Below are positions 52,311-60,847 of a stretch of DNA of 64,000 bases, piece after piece. A model generated the notes under the pieces. That model was not told the origin of the DNA. It saw nothing but the letters and a program-made list of their open reading frames with translations, and ran no database searches. Source of the DNA: Chloroflexota bacterium. GTDB lineage: Bacteria; Chloroflexota; Anaerolineae; Aggregatilineales; Phototrophicaceae. Made by a program: the position numbers and the translations under genes. The stretch lies in contig JACRPS010000003.1 in assembly GCA_016223085.1 (NCBI GenBank), forward strand, positions 1,360,274 to 1,424,273, given 5' to 3'. The first letter of the stretch is position 1; each line of letters begins with the position of its first letter.

Positions 52311-53147
52311 TCACGCCGGCTTGCCCGGGTGGCGGAACGACACCATCAGCACCAGCCTGCCCAGCCGCAGTTCGTCGCCGTGCCGCAGCACGCGGATTTC
52401 CTTCGGCAGCACGCGCTGGCCGTTGATAAACGTGCCGTTGGCGCTGCCCAGGTCCACCACCAGCACGGCGTTCTGGTCCGCTTCATAGCGGATTGCCATG
52501 TGCATCCGCGATACGCCCAGATCGGCGGCCTGCCTGGTGTTCAGGTCTACGTCAGGCATAATCGCGCTGCCGCTGGAACTGCGCCCGATAATGATTTCGT
52601 GGTCGGACGTTTGTGGGCGGACTTCAAACACGTCGCTTGAGCCGCGCATCCGCAGCGCCAGCACCGACTCCGGCCCAAAAAATTCGCTGCTGGGCACGCT
52701 GCTGGGGTCGTCAAGCTGCTTGGTGACGTTTGATCCCTTGATTGGCTCCAGCAGTTGCCCGCAGGCGTAACAGAACACCTCGTGGGACTGGTTGGGCCGA
52801 CCGCAGTTCGGGCACGCCACCCAGCTAATTTCCGGGATTGAGTCGGTCGGGGCGGTTGGCGCTGCTGGGGACTCGACCGGCGGCAGTTCAACGGTGCGCA
52901 CCAGCGGCTTAATCACCGGGTGCTTGCGCGGCTGGCTGTCCGTTTTGATTTCCGTTGGTGCAGCCGGGGGAGGTGTCGGTCGCGCCGCGCGCGTCTCCCA
53001 GGCGCGCACCAGGCGGGCCAGTTCTTCCCGCTGGGGTTTATCCAGATTTTCGATATGCTGCCGCAGCGCCTGAAGCACCGCTTTGGTCTCCAGACCGTTT
53101 TCGCGCATTCGCGTATATTCGCTTAGAATATCCTGTACGTAACTCAA
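52311..53147 (-). CDS. FHA-domain protein with zinc ribbon
   Basis: 278 residues from a TTG at 53147 with GGAGGGAGGG upstream. Residues 1-60 are helical (YVQDILSEYTRMRENGLETK). A zinc ribbon CPNCGRPNQ ... VFCYACGQLLEP (about 112-135) precedes an FHA domain (about 170-270): EIIIGRSSSGSAIMPDVDLN, GVSRMHMAIRYEADQNAVLV followed by VDLGSANGTFINGQRV, with the phosphothreonine-binding arginine, serine and NGT loop. It probably reads phosphorylated partners of a serine/threonine kinase, none of which is in the window. Confidence 0.88.
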   Translation of the reverse strand: MSYVQDILSEYTRMRENGLETKAVLQALRQHIENLDKPQREELARLVRAWETRAARPTPPPAAPTEIKTDSQPRKHPVIKPLVRTVELPPVESPAAPTAPTDSIPEISWVACPNCGRPNQSHEVFCYACGQLLEPIKGSNVTKQLDDPSSVPSSEFFGPESVLALRMRGSSDVFEVRPQTSDHEIIIGRSSSGSAIMPDVDLNTRQAADLGVSRMHMAIRYEADQNAVLVVDLGSANGTFINGQRVLPKEIRVLRHGDELRLGRLVLMVSFRHPGKPA

Positions 53148-53225
53148 CCGAACCCTCCCTCCTGACTGCGGGCTGGATTGATGGGTTTGCGTTTAAGTAT
53201 ATAACAGAACCGTAAGGAGCGCGTC

Positions 53226-53525
53226 ATGCAATATCCCCTGTTAGATGTCACGATTGAATACTGCGCGGTTTGAAATTACACGCCGCGTGTCGTCAGTTTG
53301 ACGAACGAAATATTGAGCGAACGCGAAATCGAAGCCTTCATTGGCTCCTGGAAACTGATACCCGCCACCGGCGGCAGGTTTGAAGTGACCGTAAACGGCG
53401 AACTGGTTTTTTCCAAGAAGGCGCTGGGACGGCACGCCAATCCCGGCGAAATCCACGATCTGCTGGTGACGAAGCTGAACGCCGTGCGTCCGCCGGGCCT
53501 GATTGTGACCAACGACGACGAGTAG
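53226..53525 (+). CDS. selW: SelW-like (Rdx family) selenoprotein with in-frame UGA
   Basis: 99 residues if the TGA at 53271-53273 is read as selenocysteine. AAGGAG (53214-53219) lies six bases before the ATG. The protein begins MQYPLLDVTIEYCAV, then Sec16, then NYTPRVVSLTNEILSEREIE; the C-x-x-U redox motif (C13, U16) at the end of the first beta strand is the active site of the Rdx/SelW thioredoxin-like fold. The remainder, GSWKLIPATGGRFEVTVNGE followed by LVFSKKALGRHANPGEIHDL, has the family GG-x-FEV and sk-x-x-GrhP-like blocks. Length matches the family. A hairpin 16 bases after the UGA fits the bacterial SECIS model. It likely acts as a small thiol or selenol oxidoreductase. Stop lies 9 bases before the solute-binding gene. 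The alternative, a truncated Cys-less fragment starting later, would lack the active site. Confidence 0.88.
53290..53304 (+). promoter_or_regulatory. Candidate bacterial SECIS hairpin
   Basis: TCGTCA, GTT, TGACGA: six-base perfect stem with a three-base apical loop that starts with G, 22 bases from the UGA to the loop. The published bacterial SECIS model asks for a small apical loop with G in its first two positions at about this distance. A smaller stem ACACG/CGTGT (53278-53290) could form just before it. Confidence 0.65.
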
Positions 53526-53534
53526 AGGAGCGTT

Positions 53535-54614
53535 ATGCCTAAAGCGATTCTGGCGCTGTGTCTGCTGCTGACCGTTTCGACCGCGCTGGCACAGCCGGAA
53601 ACCGAGGGGGTGAAGCCTGGTCCTACGCTGAATTCCATCCTGGCGCGCGGGGTCGTGGCCTGCGGCGTCAATCAGGAAGTCCTCGGCTTTGGTTATCTCG
53701 ATCCCAATACGGGTGAGCTGCGCGGCCTGGAAGTTGACCTGTGCCGGGCGCTGGCCGCTGCCATTTTTGGCGATGCCACCGCTGCCCAACTGGTGCCCTA
53801 TGTGGACGACAGCGGGCTGGACGCGCTGGAACAGGGGGAACTGGATGTGCTGCTGCACACGGTGGTCTGGGCATTGAGCGCCGACGCTAACCCGCGCCTG
53901 GACTTTGGCCCGGCCATGTTTTACGGCGGCCAGTCGTTTCTGGTACAGGCCAGCAGCGGCCTGGCCGACTGGCCAGACCTGGACGGCGCAGTGATCTGCG
54001 TTGCGGCAGATTCGGTTGCCGCCGCCAGCCTGCCCGCTGCCATGACCAGCCGGGGACTCAACTTCCAGCCGCTGGAACTGCCGTCCGCCGATGAGGCGGT
54101 CACGGCGCTGATCGAGGGGCAATGTCAGGCGTACACCGCCAATCTGGTGGAGCTGGAAACCGCCCGCCAGCGGGCTGCCGACCCCGGCGCGTATGTCGTG
54201 TGGCAGGGGCGCGACCACATTTACACGCAGGAGCCGTTCGCGCCGGTATACCGCAGCGACGACCCGCAGTGGCGCGACCTGGTGAACTGGACGCTGCTTG
54301 GCCTCATCGCGGCGGAAGAACTGGGCGTCAGCAGCGAAAATGTGCTGACGCTGTCGCAACAGCCGGGTGAACAGGGCGACGACTATATCACGCGCGTTGG
54401 CCCAAACCTGGCGCGTTTTCTGGGGGAAACTACCGGTCTGGGCAGCCAACTGGCGCTGCCAAACGACTTTATGGCAGCCGCGGTGCGGGAAGTGGGCAAC
54501 TATGGCGAAATCTTCAACCGCTACCTGGGCCTCGCCGGCGATCTGGTGATCGAACGCGATTTAAACGCCCTGTGGCGGGACGGTGGTCTGCTGGTCGCGC
54601 CGGTGTGGCGATAA
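53535..54614 (+). CDS. Amino-acid ABC transporter solute-binding protein (SBP_bac_3, AapJ-like)
   Basis: 359 residues, GAGGAG upstream, nine bases after the selenoprotein stop. Signal peptide residues 1-19 (AILALCLLLTVSTALA). The periplasmic-binding fold shows ILARGVVACGVNQEVLGFGY, GLEVDLCRALAAAIFGD, LDALEQGELDVLLHTVVW and IYTQEPFAPVYRSDDPQWRD, followed by the C-terminal VGNYGEIFNRYLG typical of the AapJ/general L-amino-acid group. No permease or ATPase gene is near, so the transporter is elsewhere or the protein senses a ligand. Confidence 0.88.
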   Translation: MPKAILALCLLLTVSTALAQPETEGVKPGPTLNSILARGVVACGVNQEVLGFGYLDPNTGELRGLEVDLCRALAAAIFGDATAAQLVPYVDDSGLDALEQGELDVLLHTVVWALSADANPRLDFGPAMFYGGQSFLVQASSGLADWPDLDGAVICVAADSVAAASLPAAMTSRGLNFQPLELPSADEAVTALIEGQCQAYTANLVELETARQRAADPGAYVVWQGRDHIYTQEPFAPVYRSDDPQWRDLVNWTLLGLIAAEELGVSSENVLTLSQQPGEQGDDYITRVGPNLARFLGETTGLGSQLALPNDFMAAAVREVGNYGEIFNRYLGLAGDLVIERDLNALWRDGGLLVAPVWR

Positions 54615-54660
54615 ATTACCATCTCGCCCCAACTGCCTAAATCGTCAATAATGCTTTTTC

Positions 54661-54689
54661 GTAGGGACATGGCGGCGCCATGTCCCTAC
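54661..54689. repeat. Palindrome, CATGGC type
   Basis: GTAGGGACATGGC, GGC, GCCATGTCCCTAC. Same type as the copy at 17333. Confidence 0.85.
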
Positions 54690-54720
54690 CGCCGGTATTT
54701 TTTGTCCCTGAAAACGAAGT

Positions 54721-54747
54721 CCCCCTCTCCATGTAATGGAGAGGGGG
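54721..54747. repeat. C/G-rich inverted repeat
   Basis: CCCCCTCTCCAT, GTA, ATGGAGAGGGGG: perfect 12-base arms, followed by ACAGGGGG. Belongs with the CCCCTCCC-type repeats at 26721 and 59301. Shortly after the convergent PPC-protein stop. Confidence 0.75.
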
Positions 54748-54764
54748 ACAGGGGGTAGAATATG

Positions 54765-56915
54765 CTATTCCCCCAGTCGTTCCAGTGTCAGCTCCAGTGT
54801 CACCCGCGCGAAGTTGGCGTCGCTCACCTGCACGTTGACCGCGCCATCTGCCGGCACCACAAACTCCAGCGTCAGCGCGGCAACAGCGGACGCATTGGCC
54901 GTCGTCAGCGTTTGCCCCCCCTGCGTAATCGTGACCGTCGGCGCGGCGCTGGTGCTGTCCAGCAGACGGACGGCCAGCCACACCCGTTCGCCCGCCACAC
55001 CCATGAAGGTCAGCACGTCCTGCGGCTGCTTCTCGTTAAGCTGCACCTGCTGCTTGCCCGCGTCCAACGATGCTAGCACTTCCCGCGCCAGCGTCAGGCT
55101 GATACGCCCGGTCCGGGTAGGGTCATACGGTTTGATGAGCAGCAGATAGGTGCCATCCTGTGCCAGCACCTGCCGGTTTAATTCGGGGTCGCTGCCCTCG
55201 CCGCTGTCGTCGTCAAACGCCACTTCGTAACCATCCGGGCCGCGCAGCGACAGCGACGTGTCGAGCGTACCGCCGCTGTCCACGCGGATGTGCACCACGT
55301 CACCCGCAACCGCCTGAAATTGATAATACAGCGCCGGTGTCTGCGGTGTAAATTCGCCCACCAGCGTGTCGCCGTAAGCGATTGGCGTCAGCGTGGCCTT
55401 CAGCAGCGACAGCCGGAAGGCGCCGCTGCGGCTGTCCACGCTGCGCAGGGACAGGTAATAATCACCGGTGGTGGGCAGCGTATACGGGCCGATCAGCGGA
55501 TTAAGATTGCCGCCGCTGTCATCATCTTCCGCCAGCGCGCCGGCGTTGGGCCGCGACAGCGTGAGATAAGCGTCAAAGTCGCTGGCCTCGGCGCTGATCG
55601 CCACCACATCGCCCGCCTGCCCGGTGAAGCGGTACACCGGCGCGGGCATATGGGCGGCCAGCGTCCCCTGCACCGTCTGGGTGTATTCGATTGGAACGGG
55701 TGTCACTTCCTGTACGCTGAGCGTAAACGCGCCACCTGCGCCGCTGAAGCTTTCCACCGACACGGTATACGTGCCCGTCTGGGGCAGTGTGTACAGCGCA
55801 ATTTGCGCGTTCAGGCTGCCGCCGCTGTCATCGTCAGTGGCCAGTTCCGCGCCGGCTGCGCTCAACAGCCGCAGGTAGGAGTCAAACGCCTCCGACACCA
55901 GCCGGATTGTTACCAACTGCCCGGCGCGGCCTTCGAGCGTGTAGGTCACGGGCGCGCCGCCGGTCAGTTCGCCGCTGATGGTCTGCCCAATCGCAAGCGC
56001 GTTCCCGGCCTGCGCCGCCGGTTCTTCGGTGGCTGCCTCGGTCGGCGGCGGGAAGGGTGTGGGCGTGGCCGTCAGGGCGGACTCGGTAGGCACCGGAGTC
56101 TGCCGCACGCTGGCGAAGTCCAGCGACAGGGTATAAGCGCCGGTTTCGGCGTTGGTGTAGCTGCCCGCGCTGATCGTATACGTGCCATCGGCGGGCAGAC
56201 TGAAGGCACTGATGCGGGCATCGTAGCTGCCCGCGCCATCGTCGTCAGAGGCCAGCGTATCACCACTGGCATCCTTCAGCAGCAGATAAGCGTCAAAGTC
56301 GGTCGAGGCCAGCGTGATCGTCACCGTCTGCCCGGCGCTGCCTTCAAACACATAGTCAACGGCGGGCGACTCTTTCGTCAGCGTGCCGGTCACGCTGTCG
56401 CCAATTGCCAGCGTACCGCTGGCCGGTGCGGCGGTTGGCTCGGCAGCAACGTCTGTTGGTGAGGCGACCATCGTTGGCAGGGCAGCAGCGGTGGGAGCGC
56501 CCGCGCTATTCTCCACTTTTTCCAGCGTCAGGGTAAATTCGCCGGTGCTGGCACGGTTGTAGCTGCTGACGGTGATGCTGTATTCGCCAGCAGCGGGCAG
56601 CGCCTGTGCCTCAATCCGCGCGTTGAGGTTGCCGGCGCGGTCGTCGTCAGTCGCCAGTTCTGCGCCACCGGCATCCCGCAGCGTGAGGAAGGTATCAAAG
56701 TTATCCGATGTGGCCGTGATCGTCACCACATCACCCGCGCTGCCGGTGAAGTAATAGGTGGCGGTGGGCGTGGTTTCGGTCAGCGTGCCGTCCACCGACT
56801 GCCCATAGACAATCGCAGCGGCAGCGTTGGCAGTCGCCTCCGGGGTGCTTTCCTGCGCCAGCGCCAGCAGCGGGAACAGCAGCAGCATTACCAGAATCAC
56901 GAGCTTGCGTGCCAT
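54765..56915 (-). CDS. Secreted PPC-domain repeat protein
   Basis: 716 residues from the ATG at 56915 with AAAGGAT upstream. Signal peptide residues 1-20 (KLVILVMLLLFPLLALA). Five or six domains of the bacterial pre-peptidase C-terminal (PPC) type follow, each with G-DVVTI-like and LxxDDDxG blocks: AGDVVTITATSDNFDTFLTL, ELATDDDRAGNLNARIEAQA, DTLASDDDGAGSYDARISAF, ELATDDDSGGSLNAQIALYT, ALAEDDDSGGNLNPLIGPYT. The acidic DDD turns probably bind calcium. Thr/Pro linkers join the first domains. It has no catalytic domain and may be a secreted adhesive or binding protein. Confidence 0.85.
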   Translation of the reverse strand: MARKLVILVMLLLFPLLALAQESTPEATANAAAAIVYGQSVDGTLTETTPTATYYFTGSAGDVVTITATSDNFDTFLTLRDAGGAELATDDDRAGNLNARIEAQALPAAGEYSITVSSYNRASTGEFTLTLEKVENSAGAPTAAALPTMVASPTDVAAEPTAAPASGTLAIGDSVTGTLTKESPAVDYVFEGSAGQTVTITLASTDFDAYLLLKDASGDTLASDDDGAGSYDARISAFSLPADGTYTISAGSYTNAETGAYTLSLDFASVRQTPVPTESALTATPTPFPPPTEAATEEPAAQAGNALAIGQTISGELTGGAPVTYTLEGRAGQLVTIRLVSEAFDSYLRLLSAAGAELATDDDSGGSLNAQIALYTLPQTGTYTVSVESFSGAGGAFTLSVQEVTPVPIEYTQTVQGTLAAHMPAPVYRFTGQAGDVVAISAEASDFDAYLTLSRPNAGALAEDDDSGGNLNPLIGPYTLPTTGDYYLSLRSVDSRSGAFRLSLLKATLTPIAYGDTLVGEFTPQTPALYYQFQAVAGDVVHIRVDSGGTLDTSLSLRGPDGYEVAFDDDSGEGSDPELNRQVLAQDGTYLLLIKPYDPTRTGRISLTLAREVLASLDAGKQQVQLNEKQPQDVLTFMGVAGERVWLAVRLLDSTSAAPTVTITQGGQTLTTANASAVAALTLEFVVPADGAVNVQVSDANFARVTLELTLERLGE

Positions 56916-57039
56916 AAGTGCTATCCTTTGTTGCGGCGAGCAGCGAGATCGAACGGCTCGCCCCGGTTTCATTGTAGTGCAAAAGCCACTTTTGGGCATG
57001 GCGCGCGCCGGGTAAACGTGTTAAAAAAGAGCATACGCC

Positions 57040-57067
57040 GTAGGGACACGGCATGCCGTGCCCCTAC
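57040..57067. repeat. Palindrome, CACGGC type
   Basis: GTAGGGACACGGC, AT, GCCGTGCCCCTAC. Between the divergent PPC and DUF6391 genes. Confidence 0.8.
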
Positions 57068-57094
57068 ACCCAATATTGACTGAGGTGTACTGGT

Positions 57095-57637
57095 ATGCTG
57101 GAACAACTGGCGACCCTCGCCCGCCCCGTGCTGAACATCCCGTTTATCCGCCGCACGCGCCGTAATCACGGCCTGGAACATGCCACCATTCACCTGCTGA
57201 ACCAGCAGGGCTACCGTTTGTCCGGACGCAGCAACGACTCCGGTTTTGTCATCCTCGGCGACGTGCCGACCGACCGCGTGGAACGCGCCGTCCGCGACGC
57301 GCTGGCACGGATGCGCGGCGGCGAACATGGGCTGGCGGTGCATCCCAACTGCGGCACGAACCTGGTCACCACCGGCCTGCTCACCAGTCTGGTGGCAATG
57401 GCCGGACTCAGCGGGAGCAGCCGGCGCGATTCGTTTAATCGCCTGCCACTGGTGATGATGCTGGTGATGGGCACGATTCTGTATTCGCAGCCGCTGGGGC
57501 TGTCGCTGCAAAAACACTTCACGACCGAAGGCGACCCCGGCGATCTGGAGGTGCTGACGATCAACCGCAGCGAAGTCCGGCTGCCGCTGGGCGAGAAGCC
57601 GGTGACGGTGCACCGCGTCGAAACGCACTCCAGTTAG
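57095..57637 (+). CDS. DUF6391-like protein
   Basis: 180 residues. The motif blocks NHGLEHATIHLLNQQGYRLS, GRSNDSGFVILGDVPTDRVE and HGLAVHPNCGTNLVTTGLLT are those of the DUF6391 family found in Cyanobacteria and Chloroflexota; two histidines and one cysteine (LEHATIH, HPNC) might bind a metal. One hydrophobic segment (LPLVMMLVMGTILYSQPLGL) near residue 130 suggests membrane association. Function unknown. Confidence 0.7.
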   Translation: MLEQLATLARPVLNIPFIRRTRRNHGLEHATIHLLNQQGYRLSGRSNDSGFVILGDVPTDRVERAVRDALARMRGGEHGLAVHPNCGTNLVTTGLLTSLVAMAGLSGSSRRDSFNRLPLVMMLVMGTILYSQPLGLSLQKHFTTEGDPGDLEVLTINRSEVRLPLGEKPVTVHRVETHSS

Positions 57638-57639
57638 TG

Positions 57640-57692
57640 ATGAGATATGAGGTATGAGTAAAAGAGGTATGAGTAAGAAGAGATGAGAGTGA
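57640..57692 (+). repeat. Heptanucleotide tandem repeat (ATGAGAT units)
   Basis: Units ATGAGAT, ATGAGGT, ATGAGTA, then one of eight bases, ATGAGTA, AGAAGAG, ATGAGAG, TGAGC. The following array at 57736 is close to its reverse complement. Confidence 0.7.
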
Positions 57693-57735
57693 GCTTAAAT
57701 TTCTGGCCTTCTGGCCTCCTTACTCTTGCTCCCCA

Positions 57736-57777
57736 CTCATTACTCATCACTCATCCCTCGTACCTCGCCACTGAACC
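57736..57777 (+). repeat. Heptanucleotide tandem repeat (CTCATCA units) ending at the holA start
   Basis: CTCATTA, CTCATCA, CTCATCC, CTCGTAC, CTCGCCA, CTGAACC: six seven-base units, the last ending at base 57777 with the holA ATG at 57778. Confidence 0.75.
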
Positions 57778-58758
57778 ATGACCAAAGCGGCCAAAACCTT
57801 CTACCTCCTGCACGGTGATGACGATTTTTCGTTGGAGCAGGAAGTCACCCACCTGCGTGTCAAGATGGGCGACGAGATGAACACCAGCGAATTTGACGGC
57901 CAGAGCGCCAGCGTACCGGAAGTGTTAAACGCCGTCAGTTCCTACCCGTTCCTGGCGGATAAACGGCTCGTCATCGTCAAGGGGCTGCTGACCCACCTCA
58001 CCCGCAAGGGCGCGGGCGAAGCGGGAAAGAAGGCTGCCGATCAATTGGCGGAGGCGTTGCCCAATCTGCCGGAGTGGGCGCGGCTGGTGTTTGTCGAGCG
58101 CCAGCTTCTGCCGGAAACCAACCGCTTCCTGAAACTGGCGAACGAACTGCCCGGCGGCTACGTCCGAACCTTTGCCGCGCCAAAGGATGCCACCGGCTGG
58201 ATTCTCAAGCAGGCGAAAGACACCTACGGCATGGAGATTCACCCGGCGGCGGCAACCGCGCTGGCGGCGGTCACACAGCACGACCTGCGCCGCGCCGATA
58301 ACGAACTGGTCAAGCTGGCGAGCTACGCCGAAGGCCGCGCCATCACCGAAGACGACGTGGCCCTGCTGACACCCTACGTCGCCGAAGCGCGTGTGTTTGA
58401 TATGGTAGACGCGATGGTGGCAGGCCGCGCCCGGACCGCCCTGAATACGCTGCACCAACTGCTGAACGAGCAGGACGAAGACCCGTTCCGGCTGTACGGG
58501 ATGATCGTGCGCCAGTTCCGGTTGCTGCTGCTGACGCGGGAGTATCTGGCGGCGGGCGGTTCGCCGCGCGATATGGCGTCCGCCCTGGGCATCAAGCCGT
58601 TTGAGGCCGACAAACTGTCGCGGCTGGGGCGCGGCTTCTCGGTGGAACAGCTTGAAGGCATTTACCGGACGCTGCTGGATACCGACATCCGTATGAAAAC
58701 CGGGCGCATCGAACCGGCGCTGGCGCTTGATCTGCTGGTCGCCGGACTGGCGAAATAA
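57778..58758 (+). CDS. holA: DNA polymerase III subunit delta
   Basis: 326 residues. Loads the beta clamp as part of the clamp-loader complex. The opening KTFYLLHGDDDFSLEQEV, then VLNAVSSYPFLADKRLVIVK (clamp-contacting loop), VFVERQLLPETNRFLKLANE and IVRQFRLLLLTREYLAAGGS are typical of bacterial delta. The C-terminal collar helices (KTGRIEPALALDLLVAGLAK) are complete. Heptamer repeats fill the space before the start, and no ribosome-binding site is visible. Confidence 0.95.
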   Translation: MTKAAKTFYLLHGDDDFSLEQEVTHLRVKMGDEMNTSEFDGQSASVPEVLNAVSSYPFLADKRLVIVKGLLTHLTRKGAGEAGKKAADQLAEALPNLPEWARLVFVERQLLPETNRFLKLANELPGGYVRTFAAPKDATGWILKQAKDTYGMEIHPAAATALAAVTQHDLRRADNELVKLASYAEGRAITEDDVALLTPYVAEARVFDMVDAMVAGRARTALNTLHQLLNEQDEDPFRLYGMIVRQFRLLLLTREYLAAGGSPRDMASALGIKPFEADKLSRLGRGFSVEQLEGIYRTLLDTDIRMKTGRIEPALALDLLVAGLAK

Positions 58759-58806
58759 GCCGCACCGATTCCGCAACATTCTCTCCAGAATTACGTATAA
58801 AACGGT

Positions 58807-58834
58807 GCAGGGACACGATATATCGTGTCCCTAC
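58807..58834. repeat. Palindrome, CACGAT type
   Basis: GCAGGGACACGATA and TATCGTGTCCCTAC: arms meet without a loop. Between holA and the next gene. Confidence 0.8.
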
Positions 58835-58874
58835 AGACGTAGGTTGTAACGGAATCACACGGAGGGGAACTTCG

Positions 58875-59210
58875 ATGGGTGCAATCGTTCTGCTGGTTCT
58901 GGCCGTTCTGGCGGTGATCGCGCTGATCGGCGTGGCGCAGTTGACCGTCGGCCTGGTCGTGGCGCTGCTGGTGTGGATGCTGGCCGGGATGCTGGCCGGG
59001 CGCATCGTTCGCGGACGCGGGTTTGGGCCGGTCGGCGACATCCTGCTCGGTCTGATCGGCGGCGTGGTCGGCAGCTTCGTGCTGCGGCTGCTTGGCCTGG
59101 GCTGGATTGGCAATATCGTGCTGGTCGGCGACATCCTGGTGGGCGTCGTGGGCGCGGTGATCGTGGTCTATCTGGTGCGGCTGCTCGGCAACCGCCGGTT
59201 CGCCGCGTAG
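58875..59210 (+). CDS. Small membrane protein of the GlsB/YeaQ/YmgE type
   Basis: 111 residues, ggagggg-type site upstream. Four hydrophobic segments (residues 2-18, 22-40, 53-75, 80-102) with glycine-rich loops RIVRGRGFGPVGDILLGLIG followed by GVVGSFVLRLLGLG, the transglycosylase-associated-protein pattern. A related small protein is at 171-554. The role of these proteins is unclear. Confidence 0.75.
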   Translation: MGAIVLLVLAVLAVIALIGVAQLTVGLVVALLVWMLAGMLAGRIVRGRGFGPVGDILLGLIGGVVGSFVLRLLGLGWIGNIVLVGDILVGVVGAVIVVYLVRLLGNRRFAA

Positions 59211-59234
59211 GCTACTGTAATTGGTGTACGTCGC

Positions 59235-59442
59235 GTAGGGGCGACCTACTAACCGTTGGTGTTGGTTTTCGGAATCATTTGTACAGGGTGATCTTTCTTG
59301 ACCCCCCTCCCGACCTCCCCCGCTGGCGGGGGAGGGGTTTGCTTCGTGCGGATTACCCCCTCCCCGTTGACGGGGAGGGATGGGGAGGGGTCAAAAAGGG
59401 CGAGAAAGGGACTAGCACCATTCGTTACTAGGTCGCCCCTAC
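59235..59442. repeat. Split palindrome carrying a nested C/G-rich element
   Basis: The left half GTAGGGGCGACCTACTAAC (59235-59253) and the right half GTTACTAGGTCGCCCCTAC (59424-59442) are near-perfect complements but 170 bases apart. Between them lies a CCCCTCCC/GGGAGGGG pair (59301-59395) whose outer parts, TTGACCCCCC and GGGGTCAA, are also inverted. So one repeat family sits inside another. Confidence 0.65.
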
Positions 59443-59464
59443 GATTCAATTCCTTCTCGCTGGA

Positions 59465-60646
59465 CTACCTATTCCTCACAGCCAGATTTCCGCTATCAAT
59501 CTGTCCCGCCTCGATCACCTGCCTAATCGCTTCCGCCAACTGGCGCGTGCCTGCCGGCGTCATGTGCACCGGGCTGTCGGTAAATTCGTCCGGCGCGACC
59601 GCGTCCCACACGTCCAGCAGCGGCCAGCCGTTCGCCTGCGCCTTGTCCTTCAACAGCACCCGGTAAGCATCGTAGGCCCAGCGCGGATACCAGAAGTTAT
59701 AGCGTAAATCGCTGTTCTGGCCGCTGCTGATGTAAATCGGCTCGTTGACCAGCAGCACCGGCACGTCGCCCGCGCGCTGCATAAACGCATCAATCACGTC
59801 AAACGCCAGAAAATCTTCCGACAGGCCATCTTCCGGCTGCAAGCCCTGCCAGCTTTCGTCCGCGTCAAAATCGGACTGCCGCAGGTCGTAGTCGCGGGGG
59901 TAAAACTGGTCAATGCCGGTCGCGCCCCAGGCCACGCCGTATAGCTGCAAGCGCAGCAGGTCCGCCAGGTCGCGCCGCCGCCCGACGATTGTCTTATCCA
60001 GCAACGACGGCTCGACCAGACGTGGGTCATCCGGCGATAGATTCAGGTCATACGTCTGAATCAGCCGCCGCACCGTGCCGGCGTTATGCTGCACCAGCGG
60101 CGGATAAAGCTGCTGCCCGCGCGGGAACGATTGCAGCGTCACCGCCCACACGATCATATCCGGCTCAGAGCGCATGGCCGTGTCCAGCAGCATCAGGTCT
60201 TTCAGCAGCGCCATGACGGGGTGGCCCAGGTTGTAAAAGCGCATCCGGCGGCCATCCGGCGCGGTCAGGTTCAGCGCGTTCAACTGTGCCGACAGCGTTT
60301 CGTCCGGCTTCAGCAAAATCCCCCATATACTCGAATCGCCCATCACAAACACACGGTACTCGTCGGCGGCCTTCGGGCGGGCGACTTCGTGCGCGGCCAG
60401 CATGGCAGGCAGATTCATCAGGCTGAGGTTGTACGACTGGGCCGGGTTTTCGCCATACGGCAGCCGGACGCGCCCCGGAAACAGCACGTTATACAGCGAC
60501 AGCCGCCCCAGCGCCGGCAGTGGGTCGAGCAGCGCGAACACCACATTGAGCACGACCAACAGCAGCGCCGCCTTTACGATCACCCGCAGCGCAAACCCGC
60601 GTGTGTACGGCGCAGCAGGGTTTTCCAGCCAGGACCAGTTTGCCAT
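59465..60646 (-). CDS. SGNH/GDSL-like hydrolase with N-terminal membrane anchor
   Basis: 393 residues from the ATG at 60646 with GAGG upstream. One membrane segment (residues 22-40, VIVKAALLLVVLNVVFALL). The SGNH core is EYRVFVMGDSSIWGILLKPD (block I serine), IVWAVTLQSFPRG and the block V DEFTDSPVHMTPAGTRQLAE with aspartate and histidine, as in AlgX/DltD-type proteins that act on surface polymers with a membrane O-acyltransferase; no such partner gene is in the window. A second SGNH gene follows upstream on the same strand, 201 bases away. Confidence 0.75.
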   Translation of the reverse strand: MANWSWLENPAAPYTRGFALRVIVKAALLLVVLNVVFALLDPLPALGRLSLYNVLFPGRVRLPYGENPAQSYNLSLMNLPAMLAAHEVARPKAADEYRVFVMGDSSIWGILLKPDETLSAQLNALNLTAPDGRRMRFYNLGHPVMALLKDLMLLDTAMRSEPDMIVWAVTLQSFPRGQQLYPPLVQHNAGTVRRLIQTYDLNLSPDDPRLVEPSLLDKTIVGRRRDLADLLRLQLYGVAWGATGIDQFYPRDYDLRQSDFDADESWQGLQPEDGLSEDFLAFDVIDAFMQRAGDVPVLLVNEPIYISSGQNSDLRYNFWYPRWAYDAYRVLLKDKAQANGWPLLDVWDAVAPDEFTDSPVHMTPAGTRQLAEAIRQVIEAGQIDSGNLAVRNR

Positions 60647-60847
60647 GTACAACCTCAAGCTCCGCCAGAGGCTAAAGCCATCTGGCTGCCACAAAAGCCA
60701 AGCGCACTAAAGGCGCTTTTAGATCGTAAACATGAATCCTTCAGCCCCTTCAGTGGGCCTGGCACTTCGGCAGCCCTACCCTTCAGGGTATGGCGGCTGG
60801 AACAGAACATGCCCGCCTCGTGTCCTCGCAAATCATCCAATTCCTGT

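Noticed and set aside
29256-59442. CRISPR array from the many similar palindromes
   Set aside because: Copies are spread over 50 kb without regular spacers and no cas genes are present.
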